A DNA stretch of 64,000 bases from Candidatus Marinarcus aquaticus (GCF_004116335.1 NZ_PDKN01000005.1:1-64000), one strand, 5' to 3'. Positions 1-7,741 are shown, counted from the stretch's first letter. Program-made: numbers and translations. The notes: generated by a model not told the origin, from the sequence alone.

Positions 1-118
1 TGCTGGTGGCTATAGAGAAGTGGAAATACCCAGCTCCATTCCGAACCTGGAAGTCAAGCACTTCATCGCTGATAATACTGCACCTTTCAGGTGTGGAAAC
101 GTAAGCCGCTGCCAGCTT
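1..118 (+). rRNA. rrf: 5S ribosomal RNA
   Basis: The sequence has the standard 5S layout. The first bases (GCTGGTGGC) pair with the last (GCTGCCAGC) to form helix I, and internal segments such as CCATTCCGAACCTGGAAG and the CAGGTGTGGAAACGTAAGCCG-like 3' part match bacterial 5S. The 5' end lies at the window edge, so a few bases may be missing. It is probably the last gene of an rRNA operon lying upstream, because a terminator follows at once. Confidence 0.93.
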
Positions 119-138
119 TGAGTATTTATTTATCTTTT

Positions 139-188
139 AGCCTTTAACAAACCTATCTCTTCGATGGACTTGTTAATGGCTTTTTTTT
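139..188 (+). terminator. Terminator of the rRNA operon
   Basis: AGCCTTTAACAA pairs with TTGTTAATGGCT (one mismatch) around a loop, and the right arm runs straight into a tract of eight T. It sits about 20 bases after the 5S end, where an rRNA operon would stop. Confidence 0.75.
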
Positions 189-462
189 ACCTCATTTTTT
201 CTCCTTTTTCCTCATTTGACTCCCTTATTATTATAGTAATATAACTTAAATCATTTTTAGACCAAAGAGTCTGTTTACACAATAAGATGGTTATTTAAAA
301 TTTAAATAAACTCATTGATGTTTAAATATAAAAAAATCAATCTTATACAATTGAGTATCGATTATATAAAAATAGAGGATATTTAAATGCACCCGTAAGC
401 TTTTAGAAGTTAACTTCAAACACCAAGAAATGGTCTAAAAAGTAGTTTAATATAAAATTGGA
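189..462. other. AT-rich spacer without a recognisable gene
   Basis: I see no open frame with coding character, tRNA or repeat element in this spacer between the rRNA operon and transketolase. The only structure is a perfect palindrome, TTATTTAAA-A-TTTAAATAA, at 291-309. It could be an operator or a chance product of the base composition. Confidence 0.5.
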
Positions 463-468
463 TATAAT
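463..468 (+). promoter_or_regulatory. Probable -10 box of tkt
   Basis: A perfect TATAAT lies 42 bases before the tkt start. No convincing -35 hexamer stands 17 bases upstream, which is common in Campylobacterota. The leader ends in AGGAAT before the start codon. Confidence 0.5.
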
Positions 469-510
469 CGCAATTACTTAAAAAACCAAGTTATAGAATA
501 TAGGAATATT

Positions 511-2421
511 ATGTCAGAAAATATTTATCAAAAACAAGCCGATACGATTCGTTTCTTAGCAGCGGATATGGTGCAAAAAGCAAACAGCGGACACCCAGGT
601 GCACCAATGGGTCTTGCTGATATTGCAACAGTATTAAGCAAACATTTAAATGTAAACCCAAATAATTCTTCATGGTTAAACAGAGACCGTTTAGTATTTA
701 GTGGTGGACATGCAACGGGGTTAGTATACTCATTGCTTCACTTATGGGGATTTGATGTCTCAGTAGAAGATATGAAAAATTTCAGACAAAGTGGTTCTAA
801 AACTCCAGGTCACCCCGAGTTTGGTCATACACATGGTGTAGAAATTACAACGGGACCTTTGGGACAAGGAATTGCCAATGCCGTTGGTTTTGCATGGGCT
901 GCTAAATATGCACAAAACCTTTTAGGGAAAGAGACCATCAATCATAAAGTGTACTGCTTATGTGGAGATGGAGATTTACAAGAGGGTATTTCATATGAGG
1001 CGTGTTCAACGGCAGGTCACCAAAAGCTTGATAACTTAGTGATTATTTATGATTCAAATAATATCACCATTGAAGGGGATACTTCTATTGCTTGGGATGA
1101 AGATGTATTACAACGATTTGAAGCGATGAACTTTGAAGTGTTGGAGATTGATGGACATGATCACAGAGTCATAGATGCTGCACTTGCAAAAGCAAAAAAC
1201 GCATCACGACCTGTTCTCATCAAAGCCAATACGGCTATTGGAAAAGGTGCAGCTACGATGGAAGGCAGTCATCACACACACGGTGCGCCATTAGGCGTTG
1301 ATGAGATTAAAGCGTCAAAAATAAAAGCAGGATTTGATCCTGAGGCTTCATTTGTAGTATCTGATGATGTGAAAGCAGCTTTTGATAAAACACAAAGTGG
1401 TCAAGCACTTGAAGATGCATGGAACAGTGCATTAACTCAAGAAGTAAAAGCAAAAATTGAGGCACTTCAAAATCCAGATTTTGATGCTATAGAGTATCCA
1501 GATTTTTCTGACGTACCTAAAACTGCAACCAGAGATTCAAACCATAAAATCTTAAATGCAATTGCAAAAGCAGTACCTGGGTTTATTGGTGGAAGTGCCG
1601 ATTTAGCACCATCAAACAAAACAGAACTTAAAGAGATGGGTGATTTTCCAAAGGGTAAGAACATTCACTTTGGAATTAAAGAGCATGCAATGGCTGCAAT
1701 GAGTAATGCGATGAACTTGTATGGACTTTTTAGAGTATTCTCTGCAACATTTTTTGTGTTCTCTGATTATTTAAAACCCGCTGCAAGAATTGCAGCGTTG
1801 GCAAATATTCCACAACATTTTATTTGGACACATGACTCTATTGGTGTAGGTGAAGATGGACCAACACACCAACCAATTGAACACTTATCTCAGTTTAGAG
1901 CGTTACCCAACTTTTATGTATTCAGACCTGCAGATGCAACTGAAAATGTGGCGTGTTGGAAAACTGCTCTTAAAATGAATGCACCAAGTGCATTTGTTTG
2001 TTCTCGACAAGGGTTAGAGACACTTAAACCAAAAAGAGATTTTGGTGAAGTCAGCAACGGCGGATACCTTATGAGAAAACGAGATGGTGCAACGGTTACT
2101 ATTATGGCCAGTGGGAGTGAATTGATGTTGGCACTTAAAGCAGGGTGTCAATTAGAAAAAGAGGGTGTCAAAGCAAACATTGTTTCTGTGCCTTGTTTTG
2201 ATCTGTTTGTAGAGCAAGATAAATCATACATTGATGCTGTGATTGATTCATCTACAAAAGTATTTGCGTTAGAAGCTGCACGTGGTCTGGAGTACTATAA
2301 ATTTGCGGACGAGGTGATTGGAATGGATACATTTGGAGCCAGTGGTCCAGCTGATGAACTCTTTAAAGAGTTCGGTTTCACCGTTGAATCAGTAGTAGCT
2401 AGAGTAAAAGCCTCTTTATAA
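511..2421 (+). CDS. tkt: Transketolase
   Basis: Thiamine diphosphate enzyme that moves two-carbon units between sugar phosphates in the non-oxidative pentose phosphate pathway, in the cytoplasm. At 636 residues it has near-normal family length. The N-terminal half carries the SGGHA segment (His67) and the cofactor motif GDGDLQEG from residue 152, followed by DSNNITIEGD. The middle domain has GGSADLAPSN and the transketolase segment IWTHDSIGVGEDGPTHQP, and the C-terminal domain follows. The start is supported by a TAGGAATATT leader. The partner enzyme transaldolase lies far away at 35490. The gene appears monocistronic, with its own promoter and a hairpin just after the stop. Confidence 0.97.
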   Translation: MSENIYQKQADTIRFLAADMVQKANSGHPGAPMGLADIATVLSKHLNVNPNNSSWLNRDRLVFSGGHATGLVYSLLHLWGFDVSVEDMKNFRQSGSKTPGHPEFGHTHGVEITTGPLGQGIANAVGFAWAAKYAQNLLGKETINHKVYCLCGDGDLQEGISYEACSTAGHQKLDNLVIIYDSNNITIEGDTSIAWDEDVLQRFEAMNFEVLEIDGHDHRVIDAALAKAKNASRPVLIKANTAIGKGAATMEGSHHTHGAPLGVDEIKASKIKAGFDPEASFVVSDDVKAAFDKTQSGQALEDAWNSALTQEVKAKIEALQNPDFDAIEYPDFSDVPKTATRDSNHKILNAIAKAVPGFIGGSADLAPSNKTELKEMGDFPKGKNIHFGIKEHAMAAMSNAMNLYGLFRVFSATFFVFSDYLKPAARIAALANIPQHFIWTHDSIGVGEDGPTHQPIEHLSQFRALPNFYVFRPADATENVACWKTALKMNAPSAFVCSRQGLETLKPKRDFGEVSNGGYLMRKRDGATVTIMASGSELMLALKAGCQLEKEGVKANIVSVPCFDLFVEQDKSYIDAVIDSSTKVFALEAARGLEYYKFADEVIGMDTFGASGPADELFKEFGFTVESVVARVKASL

Positions 2422-2430
2422 TAACACACT

Positions 2431-2457
2431 AAAACAGAAGAACCTCTCTTCTGTTTT
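2431..2457. terminator. Bidirectional terminator between tkt and the GlpM-like gene
   Basis: AAAACAGAAGA and TCTTCTGTTTT form a perfect 11-base-pair stem with a five-base loop. The A-run on one side and T-run on the other would act in both directions. The right arm touches the stop codon of the convergent gene (stop at 2456-2458). Confidence 0.7.
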
Positions 2458-2791
2458 ATACCAACTTCTGCCAAACAACAATCAAAATGGCTGCAAAAAT
2501 AATCCAAATAAATGTTGAAATCATTAAGTTCATCCAAAGATCATACTTTTCAGCTAAAATATACACACTTAAAAGATAGGCCAAATAAGGGATGATAGAG
2601 AATATTCCAAACAGAGCGGTGGTCTTTAATTCTACAGGACCTCGTTCGATGCCTACTATGGCGTGGGCAATCAGTGCAAAGGTTGGGAAAAGTGGTACTA
2701 AGCCTGCAATGTAGTAGTTTCTGCTTTTTGCTAGAAGTGCCATGATGATAACCATCACTGCACCAATGAGTGCTTTAAATGCTAATCCCAT
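2456..2791 (-). CDS. GlpM-family inner-membrane protein
   Basis: A 111-residue protein made almost wholly of four hydrophobic stretches, near residues 2-20, 24-45, 58-80 and 88-110. The segment SRNYYIAGLVPLFPTFALIA, followed by a conserved ERG, resembles the GlpM family, first linked to alginate and glycerol metabolism in Pseudomonas. The biochemical role is unknown. AGGAAG precedes the start codon. It is read toward tkt and shares the hairpin at its 3' end. The family assignment is by recognised sequence pattern; function is not inferred. Confidence 0.75.
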   Translation of the reverse strand: MGLAFKALIGAVMVIIMALLAKSRNYYIAGLVPLFPTFALIAHAIVGIERGPVELKTTALFGIFSIIPYLAYLLSVYILAEKYDLWMNLMISTFIWIIFAAILIVVWQKLV

Positions 2792-2842
2792 AATCTTCCT
2801 TTATCTGAATTATGAGATTATAGCACAACTAAAAGTTAAATA

Positions 2843-2956
2843 TTAAAGTGCAGATTTTCTTTTTCTTTTTCGTTCAAATTTACGTTTGGCATTTTTACCT
2901 GTTTCATAAGTTAAAGCAACTGTTATTAAAGCAGCTACGGGTAAAATAAATGGCAT
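2843..2956 (-). CDS. Small basic membrane peptide, 37 residues
   Basis: A short frame with ATG at 2956 and TAA at 2843. The leader has AAGGA followed by six bases before ATG, a good ribosome site. The product begins MPFILPVAALITVALTYETG, one hydrophobic segment, and continues as a strongly basic tail containing ERKRKRKS. This looks like a single-pass membrane peptide with a positively charged cytoplasmic tail. It lies between the GlpM-like gene and fur, in the same direction, and has a Fur-box-like sequence 12 bases upstream of its start. I do not recognise a family. The good ribosome site and the contrast between the two halves favour a real gene. Confidence 0.6.
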   Translation of the reverse strand: MPFILPVAALITVALTYETGKNAKRKFERKRKRKSAL

Positions 2957-2967
2957 TTTTATTCCTT

Positions 2968-2986
2968 AATAATGATAATGAATATT
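2968..2986. promoter_or_regulatory. Fur-box-like site upstream of the small peptide
   Basis: The 19 bases AATAATGATAATGAATATT match 15 of 19 positions of the classical Fur box GATAATGATAATCATTATC. The site lies between the 3' end of fur and the small basic peptide, where it could repress the peptide under iron-replete conditions. AT-rich DNA raises the chance of such matches. Confidence 0.45.
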
Positions 2987-3046
2987 AAAATTATAGTAAA
3001 ATATTCTGTGTTTTAACTTAAATGCAAAAAAAGTACCGTTGAGAAG

Positions 3047-3513
3047 CTATTTTGTTTGACATTTATTACAAATACCATATAAAACCATATTGTGGCTTTT
3101 GAGTTCAAAGCCTTTTTCTGAAGCAATGAGTTCTTGAAGTCGTTCCAGTTCACTGTCGTAAAACTCTACAACTTGACCACATTCATGGCAGACCAAGTGA
3201 TCATGATGTGGTTTAAAAGTGAGTTCATACCGTTTCACATTTTCATTTTCAATGCTTAAAGAGTGAATGATATGCATATCTTCTAAAAAGGTTAAGATAC
3301 GATAAACAGTTGCGATGGAGATGTTGACATTGTACTCTTCTTTGACTTTTTGTAAGATTTCATCTGCATTGAGATGTTCATGAGTATTAAAAAAGACTTT
3401 TAAGACATACTCTCTTTGAGTAGAAGTATTTAACCCTAATTACTGATAAGTCCACGAAACTTCACGATATATTCATCAAAAGTGATATTGTTTTCTATTT
3501 GATTTTTTGACAT
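3047..3513 (-). pseudogene. fur: Fur-family iron regulator, frame interrupted near the N-terminus
   Basis: From ATG at 3513 the frame reads MSKNQIENNITFDEYIVKFR... and meets TAG at 3436-3438. Going back one base at about 3437-3441 restores a complete Fur frame: ...STQREYVLKVFF, then NISIATVYRILTFLEDM (the winged helix recognition region), HHDHLVCHECG and the C-terminal metal residues to NKCQ. Adding one T (AATTAG to AATTTAG) would give about 155 residues, normal for the family and with matching spacing. The rest of the gene is intact, with no further stops. It may be a sequencing error, a recent loss, or a real -1 slip. A downstream ATG at 3277 would make only the dimerisation half. Confidence 0.85.
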
Positions 3514-3528
3514 GTGTACTCTTTATAT

Positions 3529-3547
3529 AAAAATGATAACTATAATC
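3529..3547. promoter_or_regulatory. Possible Fur site upstream of fur
   Basis: AAAAATGATAACTATAATC matches 14 of 19 positions of the classical Fur box. It lies just upstream of the fur start, where an autoregulatory site would be expected. The evidence is weak because the DNA is AT-rich. Confidence 0.3.
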
Positions 3548-3584
3548 AAAATTATATTTCCTTAACCTTAAAGCAATGTTATAA

Positions 3585-3612
3585 ATATTAATATATAAAG
3601 ATATATTGATAT
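3585..3612. promoter_or_regulatory. Probable ArsR operator of the arsenic operon
   Basis: ATATTAATATAT and ATATATTGATAT form 12-base arms with one mismatch around a four-base spacer. The site lies 45 bases before the arsR start. ArsR/SmtB proteins bind AT-rich inverted repeats of this kind in the promoters of their own operons. Confidence 0.55.
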
Positions 3613-3656
3613 ATAAGAAAAAAATCGCTATGATTTAAAAAACAAAAAGAGGCATA

Positions 3657-3965
3657 ATGGAACTTTTTTTAAATACTGTAGGTGCAATCAATGATGAGAC
3701 ACGTATCAAAATACTTGCTTTTATAAATCAAAATGAAGAGGTATGTGTTTGTGATATTGAACAATCTTTTAATATGATTCAATCGCGTATCTCGCGACAT
3801 CTTAAAATATTAAAAGAGGGAGGCTTTTTAAAAGTTAAACGTGAAGGGCGGTGGGCGTATTACAGTATTCGCTCCCCTTTAGATGTTTTTAGGCAATCAG
3901 TTTTAAAAGAGATATCCTGTTTGTCCATTGAATTACCAGAATATAAAAAGGGGTGTACTTTATAA
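3657..3965 (+). CDS. arsR: ArsR-family arsenic-responsive repressor
   Basis: A 102-residue winged-helix repressor that would release the operon when bound by arsenite. The core has DETRIKILAFI, then CVCDIEQSF (Cys pair like the ELCVC(D) metalloid site of ArsR), the recognition helix SRISRHLKILKEGG, and the wing KVKREGRWAYYSI. A C-terminal Cys pair region (SCLS...KKGC) could add ligands. AGAGGC precedes the start. The stop codon overlaps the probable start of the next gene (TAATG), showing translational coupling. It is the first gene of the ars operon and would regulate it through the inverted repeat upstream. Confidence 0.9.
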   Translation: MELFLNTVGAINDETRIKILAFINQNEEVCVCDIEQSFNMIQSRISRHLKILKEGGFLKVKREGRWAYYSIRSPLDVFRQSVLKEISCLSIELPEYKKGCTL

Positions 3966-5215
3966 TGATACTGGCTTCCGTTGTTTTTGCTTTGACTTTA
4001 TTGATGGTCATATTGCAACCTAAAAATATACAAATAGGTACAAGTGCGGTTATAGGAGCCATAGTTGCTCTTCTTTTAGGTATTGTCACTTTTGATGATG
4101 TAAAAGTGGTCACAGAAATTGTGTGGGATGCAACTTTGGCTTTTATAGGAATTATTATTCTCTCTATGGTTTTAGATGAGATTGGTTTTTTTGAGTGGTG
4201 TGCATTAAAAATGGCCAAACTTTCACATGGCAGTGGATTGAAAATGTTTATTTACTCGATTGTATTGGGTGCTTTTGTTTCCGCACTTTTTGCCAATGAT
4301 GGTGCAGCATTGATTTTAACGCCCATACTGTTAGCAAAAATGCGTATATTACAACTCAATATCAAAACCATTGTCGCTTTTTTACTTGCAGGTGGATTCA
4401 TCAGTGACAGTGCATCGTTGCCTTTTGTCTTTTCTAATTTGACTAATATTGTAACAGCAAACTATTTTGATATTGGGTTTGTAGAGTATTTGATGAACAT
4501 GTGGTTGCCTTATGTGGTGAGTGTGATTGTATCCATTGTTTTTTTATATCTGTTTTTACATAAAGATATTCCAAAGCAAGTTGATATTCGTTTGCTAAAG
4601 GAGCCTAAGAGTGCAATTAAAAATGAAAAATTGTTTAAATTATCATGGATGTTTTTGGCAGTTTTACTCGTGGGATATTTTATAGGTGATGCGTATGATT
4701 TACCCGTATCACTCTTTGCATTGGGAGGAGGATTGACTTTTCTAATGATTGCAAAGCAGTTTAAAGTAATCAAAGCACAAAAAATTATTCGTGAAGCACC
4801 TTGGCAGGTGGTGTGGTTCAGTATAGGTTTATACATTGTGGTGTATGGACTTAAAAATGCAGGTCTTACAGAGTACATAACCGTGGTATTGAAATACTTA
4901 AATGGACAAAATGAGACCGTTGCTATTATTGGTACAGGATTTATCAGTGCCTTTTTAAGTGCGATTATGAACAATATGCCAACGGTGATGGTTATGGACA
5001 TAGCGTTGCAAAATATCTCCAATGAAGCGTTGGCGTATGCCAATATCATAGGGTGTAACTTGGGACCAAAGATGACCCCATTTGGAAGTTTAGCAACACT
5101 GCTTTGGTTGCATGTATTGGCAAAAAAAGGGGTGGAAATATCATTTTTACAATACAGTAAGTTTGGTTTATTGATAACTCCACCCGTATTGTTACTTGTA
5201 TTATTAGCACTTTAA
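3965..5215 (+). CDS. arsB: ArsB/NhaD-type arsenite efflux permease
   Basis: About 416 residues with some eleven hydrophobic segments, of the ion-transporter superfamily that includes ArsB. ArsB expels arsenite across the inner membrane. Typical parts are FANDGAALILTPILLAKM in the first half and the second-half segment ISAFLSAIMNNMPTVMVMDIAL, with conserved Asn and Asp in membrane helices, then GCNLGPKMTPFGSLATLLWL. I prefer ATG at 3965, which overlaps the arsR stop and follows AAAAGGGG. A GTG at 3953 would add four residues. Neighbours on both sides are arsenic genes, which supports arsenite as substrate over sodium. Confidence 0.88.
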   Translation: MILASVVFALTLLMVILQPKNIQIGTSAVIGAIVALLLGIVTFDDVKVVTEIVWDATLAFIGIIILSMVLDEIGFFEWCALKMAKLSHGSGLKMFIYSIVLGAFVSALFANDGAALILTPILLAKMRILQLNIKTIVAFLLAGGFISDSASLPFVFSNLTNIVTANYFDIGFVEYLMNMWLPYVVSVIVSIVFLYLFLHKDIPKQVDIRLLKEPKSAIKNEKLFKLSWMFLAVLLVGYFIGDAYDLPVSLFALGGGLTFLMIAKQFKVIKAQKIIREAPWQVVWFSIGLYIVVYGLKNAGLTEYITVVLKYLNGQNETVAIIGTGFISAFLSAIMNNMPTVMVMDIALQNISNEALAYANIIGCNLGPKMTPFGSLATLLWLHVLAKKGVEISFLQYSKFGLLITPPVLLLVLLAL

Positions 5216-5223
5216 GGATAATA

Positions 5224-5778
5224 ATGGAACTTATATTAATTGCGATTGCATTGGCCATGGACAGTGTGGCTGTATCGATTGCCAGTGGGAGCAAATATCG
5301 GACAATTGATTTTTTAACCACACTGAAAATTGCACTCTTTTTTGGCTTTTTTCAAGGGTTGATGCCCTTAATTGGATACTTTTTAGGAAGCATGTTTGCG
5401 AAATTTGTGGACAGTTTTGACCACTACTTGGCATTTGCAATACTAATTTTCTTGGGGTATCGAATGATTAAAGAGGCCATGGAAGAGGATTTTGAAGAGG
5501 AAGTCAGTGATTTAAGAAACAAAACACTCTTTTTTTTAGCCATCGCTACAAGTATTGATGCTTTGGCCATTGGGATCACCTTCTCTTTTGATGACACCCC
5601 AATTTGGTATGCTGTTTCACTTATTGCTGGGATTACTTTTATTTTATGTATTATTGCTGTTTATATTGGAAAGATGTTGGGTGGATTTTTAGAAGATAAA
5701 GCAGAGTTTTTAGGTGGAGCCATATTGATTGTACTGGCATTTAAAATTTTATTGGAAGGAATAGGAGTTTTAGGATGA
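5224..5778 (+). CDS. mntP: MntP-like manganese/metal efflux protein
   Basis: A 184-residue membrane protein with six hydrophobic segments in two similar halves. Each half has an acidic membrane motif: ALAMDSVAVSIASG near residues 9-22 and ATSIDALAIGITFSF in the second half. This is the pattern of the MntP family (DUF204), which exports Mn(II) in E. coli. In this operon it sits between the arsenite pump and arsC, only eight bases after arsB, and overlaps arsC by four bases. The substrate here is therefore open: it may be manganese, or a metal relevant to arsenic stress. Confidence 0.85.
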   Translation: MELILIAIALAMDSVAVSIASGSKYRTIDFLTTLKIALFFGFFQGLMPLIGYFLGSMFAKFVDSFDHYLAFAILIFLGYRMIKEAMEEDFEEEVSDLRNKTLFFLAIATSIDALAIGITFSFDDTPIWYAVSLIAGITFILCIIAVYIGKMLGGFLEDKAEFLGGAILIVLAFKILLEGIGVLG

Positions 5779-6173
5779 AAAAAGTATTGGTTTTATGTAC
5801 AGGGAACAGTTGTCGAAGCATCATTGCAGAAGCTTTAATTAATGCCCAGTTAGAGGGAGTGCAGGCAGACTCTTCTGGAGTACGTGCAAGTGGACATGTG
5901 AATTCCAATGCGCAAAAACTGTTGGAACAAAAAGGCATCTGGAAAGAAGAATACCACTCAAAAACGATTGATACCGTGTTGGATAATGCTTATGATTTGG
6001 TTGTCACCGTGTGTGATCATGCCAATGAGACTTGTCCCATGTTCCCCAAAGCAGTTAAAGTGATTCATGTCGGTTTTGAAGACCCAGACGGAAAAGGATT
6101 TGATGCGTTTGAACAAACCTATAAAGAGATAGAAGAGGTGTTACTTCCAGCAGTGGTTGAGGCGTTAAAATAG
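5775..6173 (+). CDS. arsC: Arsenate reductase, low-molecular-weight phosphatase type
   Basis: A 132-residue cytoplasmic enzyme that reduces arsenate to arsenite for export. The P-loop CTGNSCRS (Cys8 to Ser15) is the catalytic motif shared with low-molecular-weight tyrosine phosphatases. VTVCDHANETCPMFP supplies the second and third redox cysteines of the thioredoxin-coupled ArsC class, and HVGFEDPDGKG contains the general-acid Asp region. It overlaps mntP by ATGA and abuts the next gene with no gap, so it is translated as part of the operon. The thioredoxin-like gene further down could be its reductant. Confidence 0.93.
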   Translation: MKKVLVLCTGNSCRSIIAEALINAQLEGVQADSSGVRASGHVNSNAQKLLEQKGIWKEEYHSKTIDTVLDNAYDLVVTVCDHANETCPMFPKAVKVIHVGFEDPDGKGFDAFEQTYKEIEEVLLPAVVEALK

Positions 6174-7136
6174 ATGTTTGATTGGCTTGTTGATGTAAGT
6201 GCGATATTGGTCTTTGAGATATTGGGAATAGGAGAGTTAACTCACTTTGGGAAAGCGTTGCACTTTTTTATTTATGATACGATTAAGATTTTTATTCTTC
6301 TTATTACGATTATTTATTTCGTAACTTTTTTACGAAGTTATTTTCCTGTTGAGAAAATTCGTGATTATTTAGTGGGAAAACACAGGTTCGTAGGACACAT
6401 CTTTGCTGCATTTTTTGGCATGCTGACGCCTTTTTGTTCATGCAGTGCCATTCCTTTATTTTTAGGTTTTTTACAAGCTCGAATTCCTTTGGGAGTCACT
6501 TTTTCATATCTTATTTCAGCGCCTTTAAGTGATGCCGTGGTGATTGCCTTATTGTTTTCAATGTTTGGTTGGAAAATTACTCTGCTTTATATTGGGTTTG
6601 CATTGCTCATAGCTATTATTTCAGGACTCATTATAGGAACGATGAAGTTAGAAAAAGAGGTTTTAATTGAAGTAAAACCCATAAACAGCTGTTGCAACGG
6701 TTCGATGGAAATAACTATATTGTTGCAACAACGATTCAAAGAGGCATGGGAATATACCATGGATATTTTTAAAAAAATCTATATTTATGTCATTATAGGT
6801 ATTGGAATTGGGGCCTTTATTCATGGATATATTCCTGCAGATTTCATCAGTAAATATGCTGGAGGAGATGTATGGTATGCCCCAATGGTGGCGGTACTTA
6901 TGGGAATTCCTATGTACTCTAATGCTGCAGGTATTTTACCTTTGGTTGAAGTGCTTACGCAAAAAGGGATGCTTTTAGGAACGGCACTGAGTTTCATGAT
7001 GGCAGTCGTGGCACTGAGCCTTCCTGAAGCAATGATTTTAAAACGTGTTTTAAGTATGAAACTTATAGGTATATTTTTTGGAATTGTAGGGTGTGCCATT
7101 TTATTGGTGGGATTTGTATTTAATATGATTTTATAA
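6174..7136 (+). CDS. arsP: ArsP/DUF318-type permease
   Basis: A 320-residue integral membrane protein with about eight hydrophobic helices. The hallmark of the family, a cysteine-rich TPFCSCSAIPLFLGFL followed by GVTFSYLISAPLSD, is present near residues 80-115. A central hydrophilic loop contains NSCCNGS, extra cysteines that could bind a soft metal. A second permease half carries GIPMYSNAAGILPLVEVL. ArsP exports trivalent organoarsenicals in Campylobacter jejuni, and related DUF318 proteins have other or unknown substrates. The start follows the arsC stop directly. Confidence 0.85.
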   Translation: MFDWLVDVSAILVFEILGIGELTHFGKALHFFIYDTIKIFILLITIIYFVTFLRSYFPVEKIRDYLVGKHRFVGHIFAAFFGMLTPFCSCSAIPLFLGFLQARIPLGVTFSYLISAPLSDAVVIALLFSMFGWKITLLYIGFALLIAIISGLIIGTMKLEKEVLIEVKPINSCCNGSMEITILLQQRFKEAWEYTMDIFKKIYIYVIIGIGIGAFIHGYIPADFISKYAGGDVWYAPMVAVLMGIPMYSNAAGILPLVEVLTQKGMLLGTALSFMMAVVALSLPEAMILKRVLSMKLIGIFFGIVGCAILLVGFVFNMIL

Positions 7137-7148
7137 AAAGGATAAGAG

Positions 7149-7382
7149 ATGAAAATAGAAGTTTTAGGAACAGGATGTACAAAGTGCACAACCTTAGAAG
7201 AAGCCGCCAAACAAGCTGTAGTACAAATAGGAGGCTTTCATGAGGTTAGTAAAGTAGAAGATATAGTTGAAATCATGAATTATGGTGTGATGAGTACACC
7301 CGCATTGGTTGTTGATGGTGTCGTTAAAAGTAGTGGAAAACTTTTAAGCGTGGATGAGATTGTACAATTGCTTAAGGACTAA
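7149..7382 (+). CDS. Small thioredoxin-fold protein with CxxC
   Basis: A 77-residue single-domain protein of the 'redox-active disulfide protein 2' type. It has the motif GTGCTKCTTLEE (CTKC near residues 10-13), a cis-proline region MSTPALVVDG, and a C-terminal helix. Proteins of this kind commonly sit beside DUF318 permeases. It could supply reducing equivalents to ArsC or carry a thiol-bound metal to the permease. Operon membership is clear from the 12-base gap. The leader has AAAAGGATAAG. Confidence 0.85.
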   Translation: MKIEVLGTGCTKCTTLEEAAKQAVVQIGGFHEVSKVEDIVEIMNYGVMSTPALVVDGVVKSSGKLLSVDEIVQLLKD

Positions 7383-7385
7383 AAT

Positions 7386-7715
7386 ATGATAATTAATTTG
7401 GGTTTATTTTTCTTAGCCGCTTTTTTTGAGATTTTTGGTTGTTTTGCTTTTTGGTTGTATTTTAGGCTTGAAAAAACACCGTGGTGGGTAGCTTTAGGGG
7501 TCATTTCATTAATGCTTTTTGCCTATGTATTAACCAAAATTGATGTAGAACATGCTGGGAGAGTTTATGCCATTTACGGAGGTATTTATATCGTAGCTTC
7601 GCTTATATGGTTGATATTGGTTGAAAAAGAGAGTTTTAATCGTTGGGATATTATAGGGGCGAGTGTCGCAATACTGGGAGCATTTATCATTTTTGCAGGC
7701 AATGCAAAAGTATAA
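7386..7715 (+). CDS. YnfA/UPF0060-family membrane protein
   Basis: A 109-residue protein with four membrane helices. It shows the family pattern AAFFEIFGCFAFWLYFRLEK at the N-terminus, AYVLTKIDVEHAGRVYAIYG in the middle and a C-terminal helix ending GAFIIFAGNAKV. YnfA-like proteins resemble small multidrug resistance exporters but their substrates are uncertain. It is the last gene of the ars operon, only three bases after the thioredoxin-like gene. The placement suggests an efflux role linked to metalloids, but this is inference. Confidence 0.85.
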   Translation: MIINLGLFFLAAFFEIFGCFAFWLYFRLEKTPWWVALGVISLMLFAYVLTKIDVEHAGRVYAIYGGIYIVASLIWLILVEKESFNRWDIIGASVAILGAFIIFAGNAKV

Positions 7716-7741
7716 GCTTCTACATTATCTGCAACTTTTAC

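Noticed and set aside
4510-5049. Minus-strand frame of 179 residues opposite arsB
   Set aside because: It is the complement of membrane-helix codons, with no ribosome site and no place in an operon.
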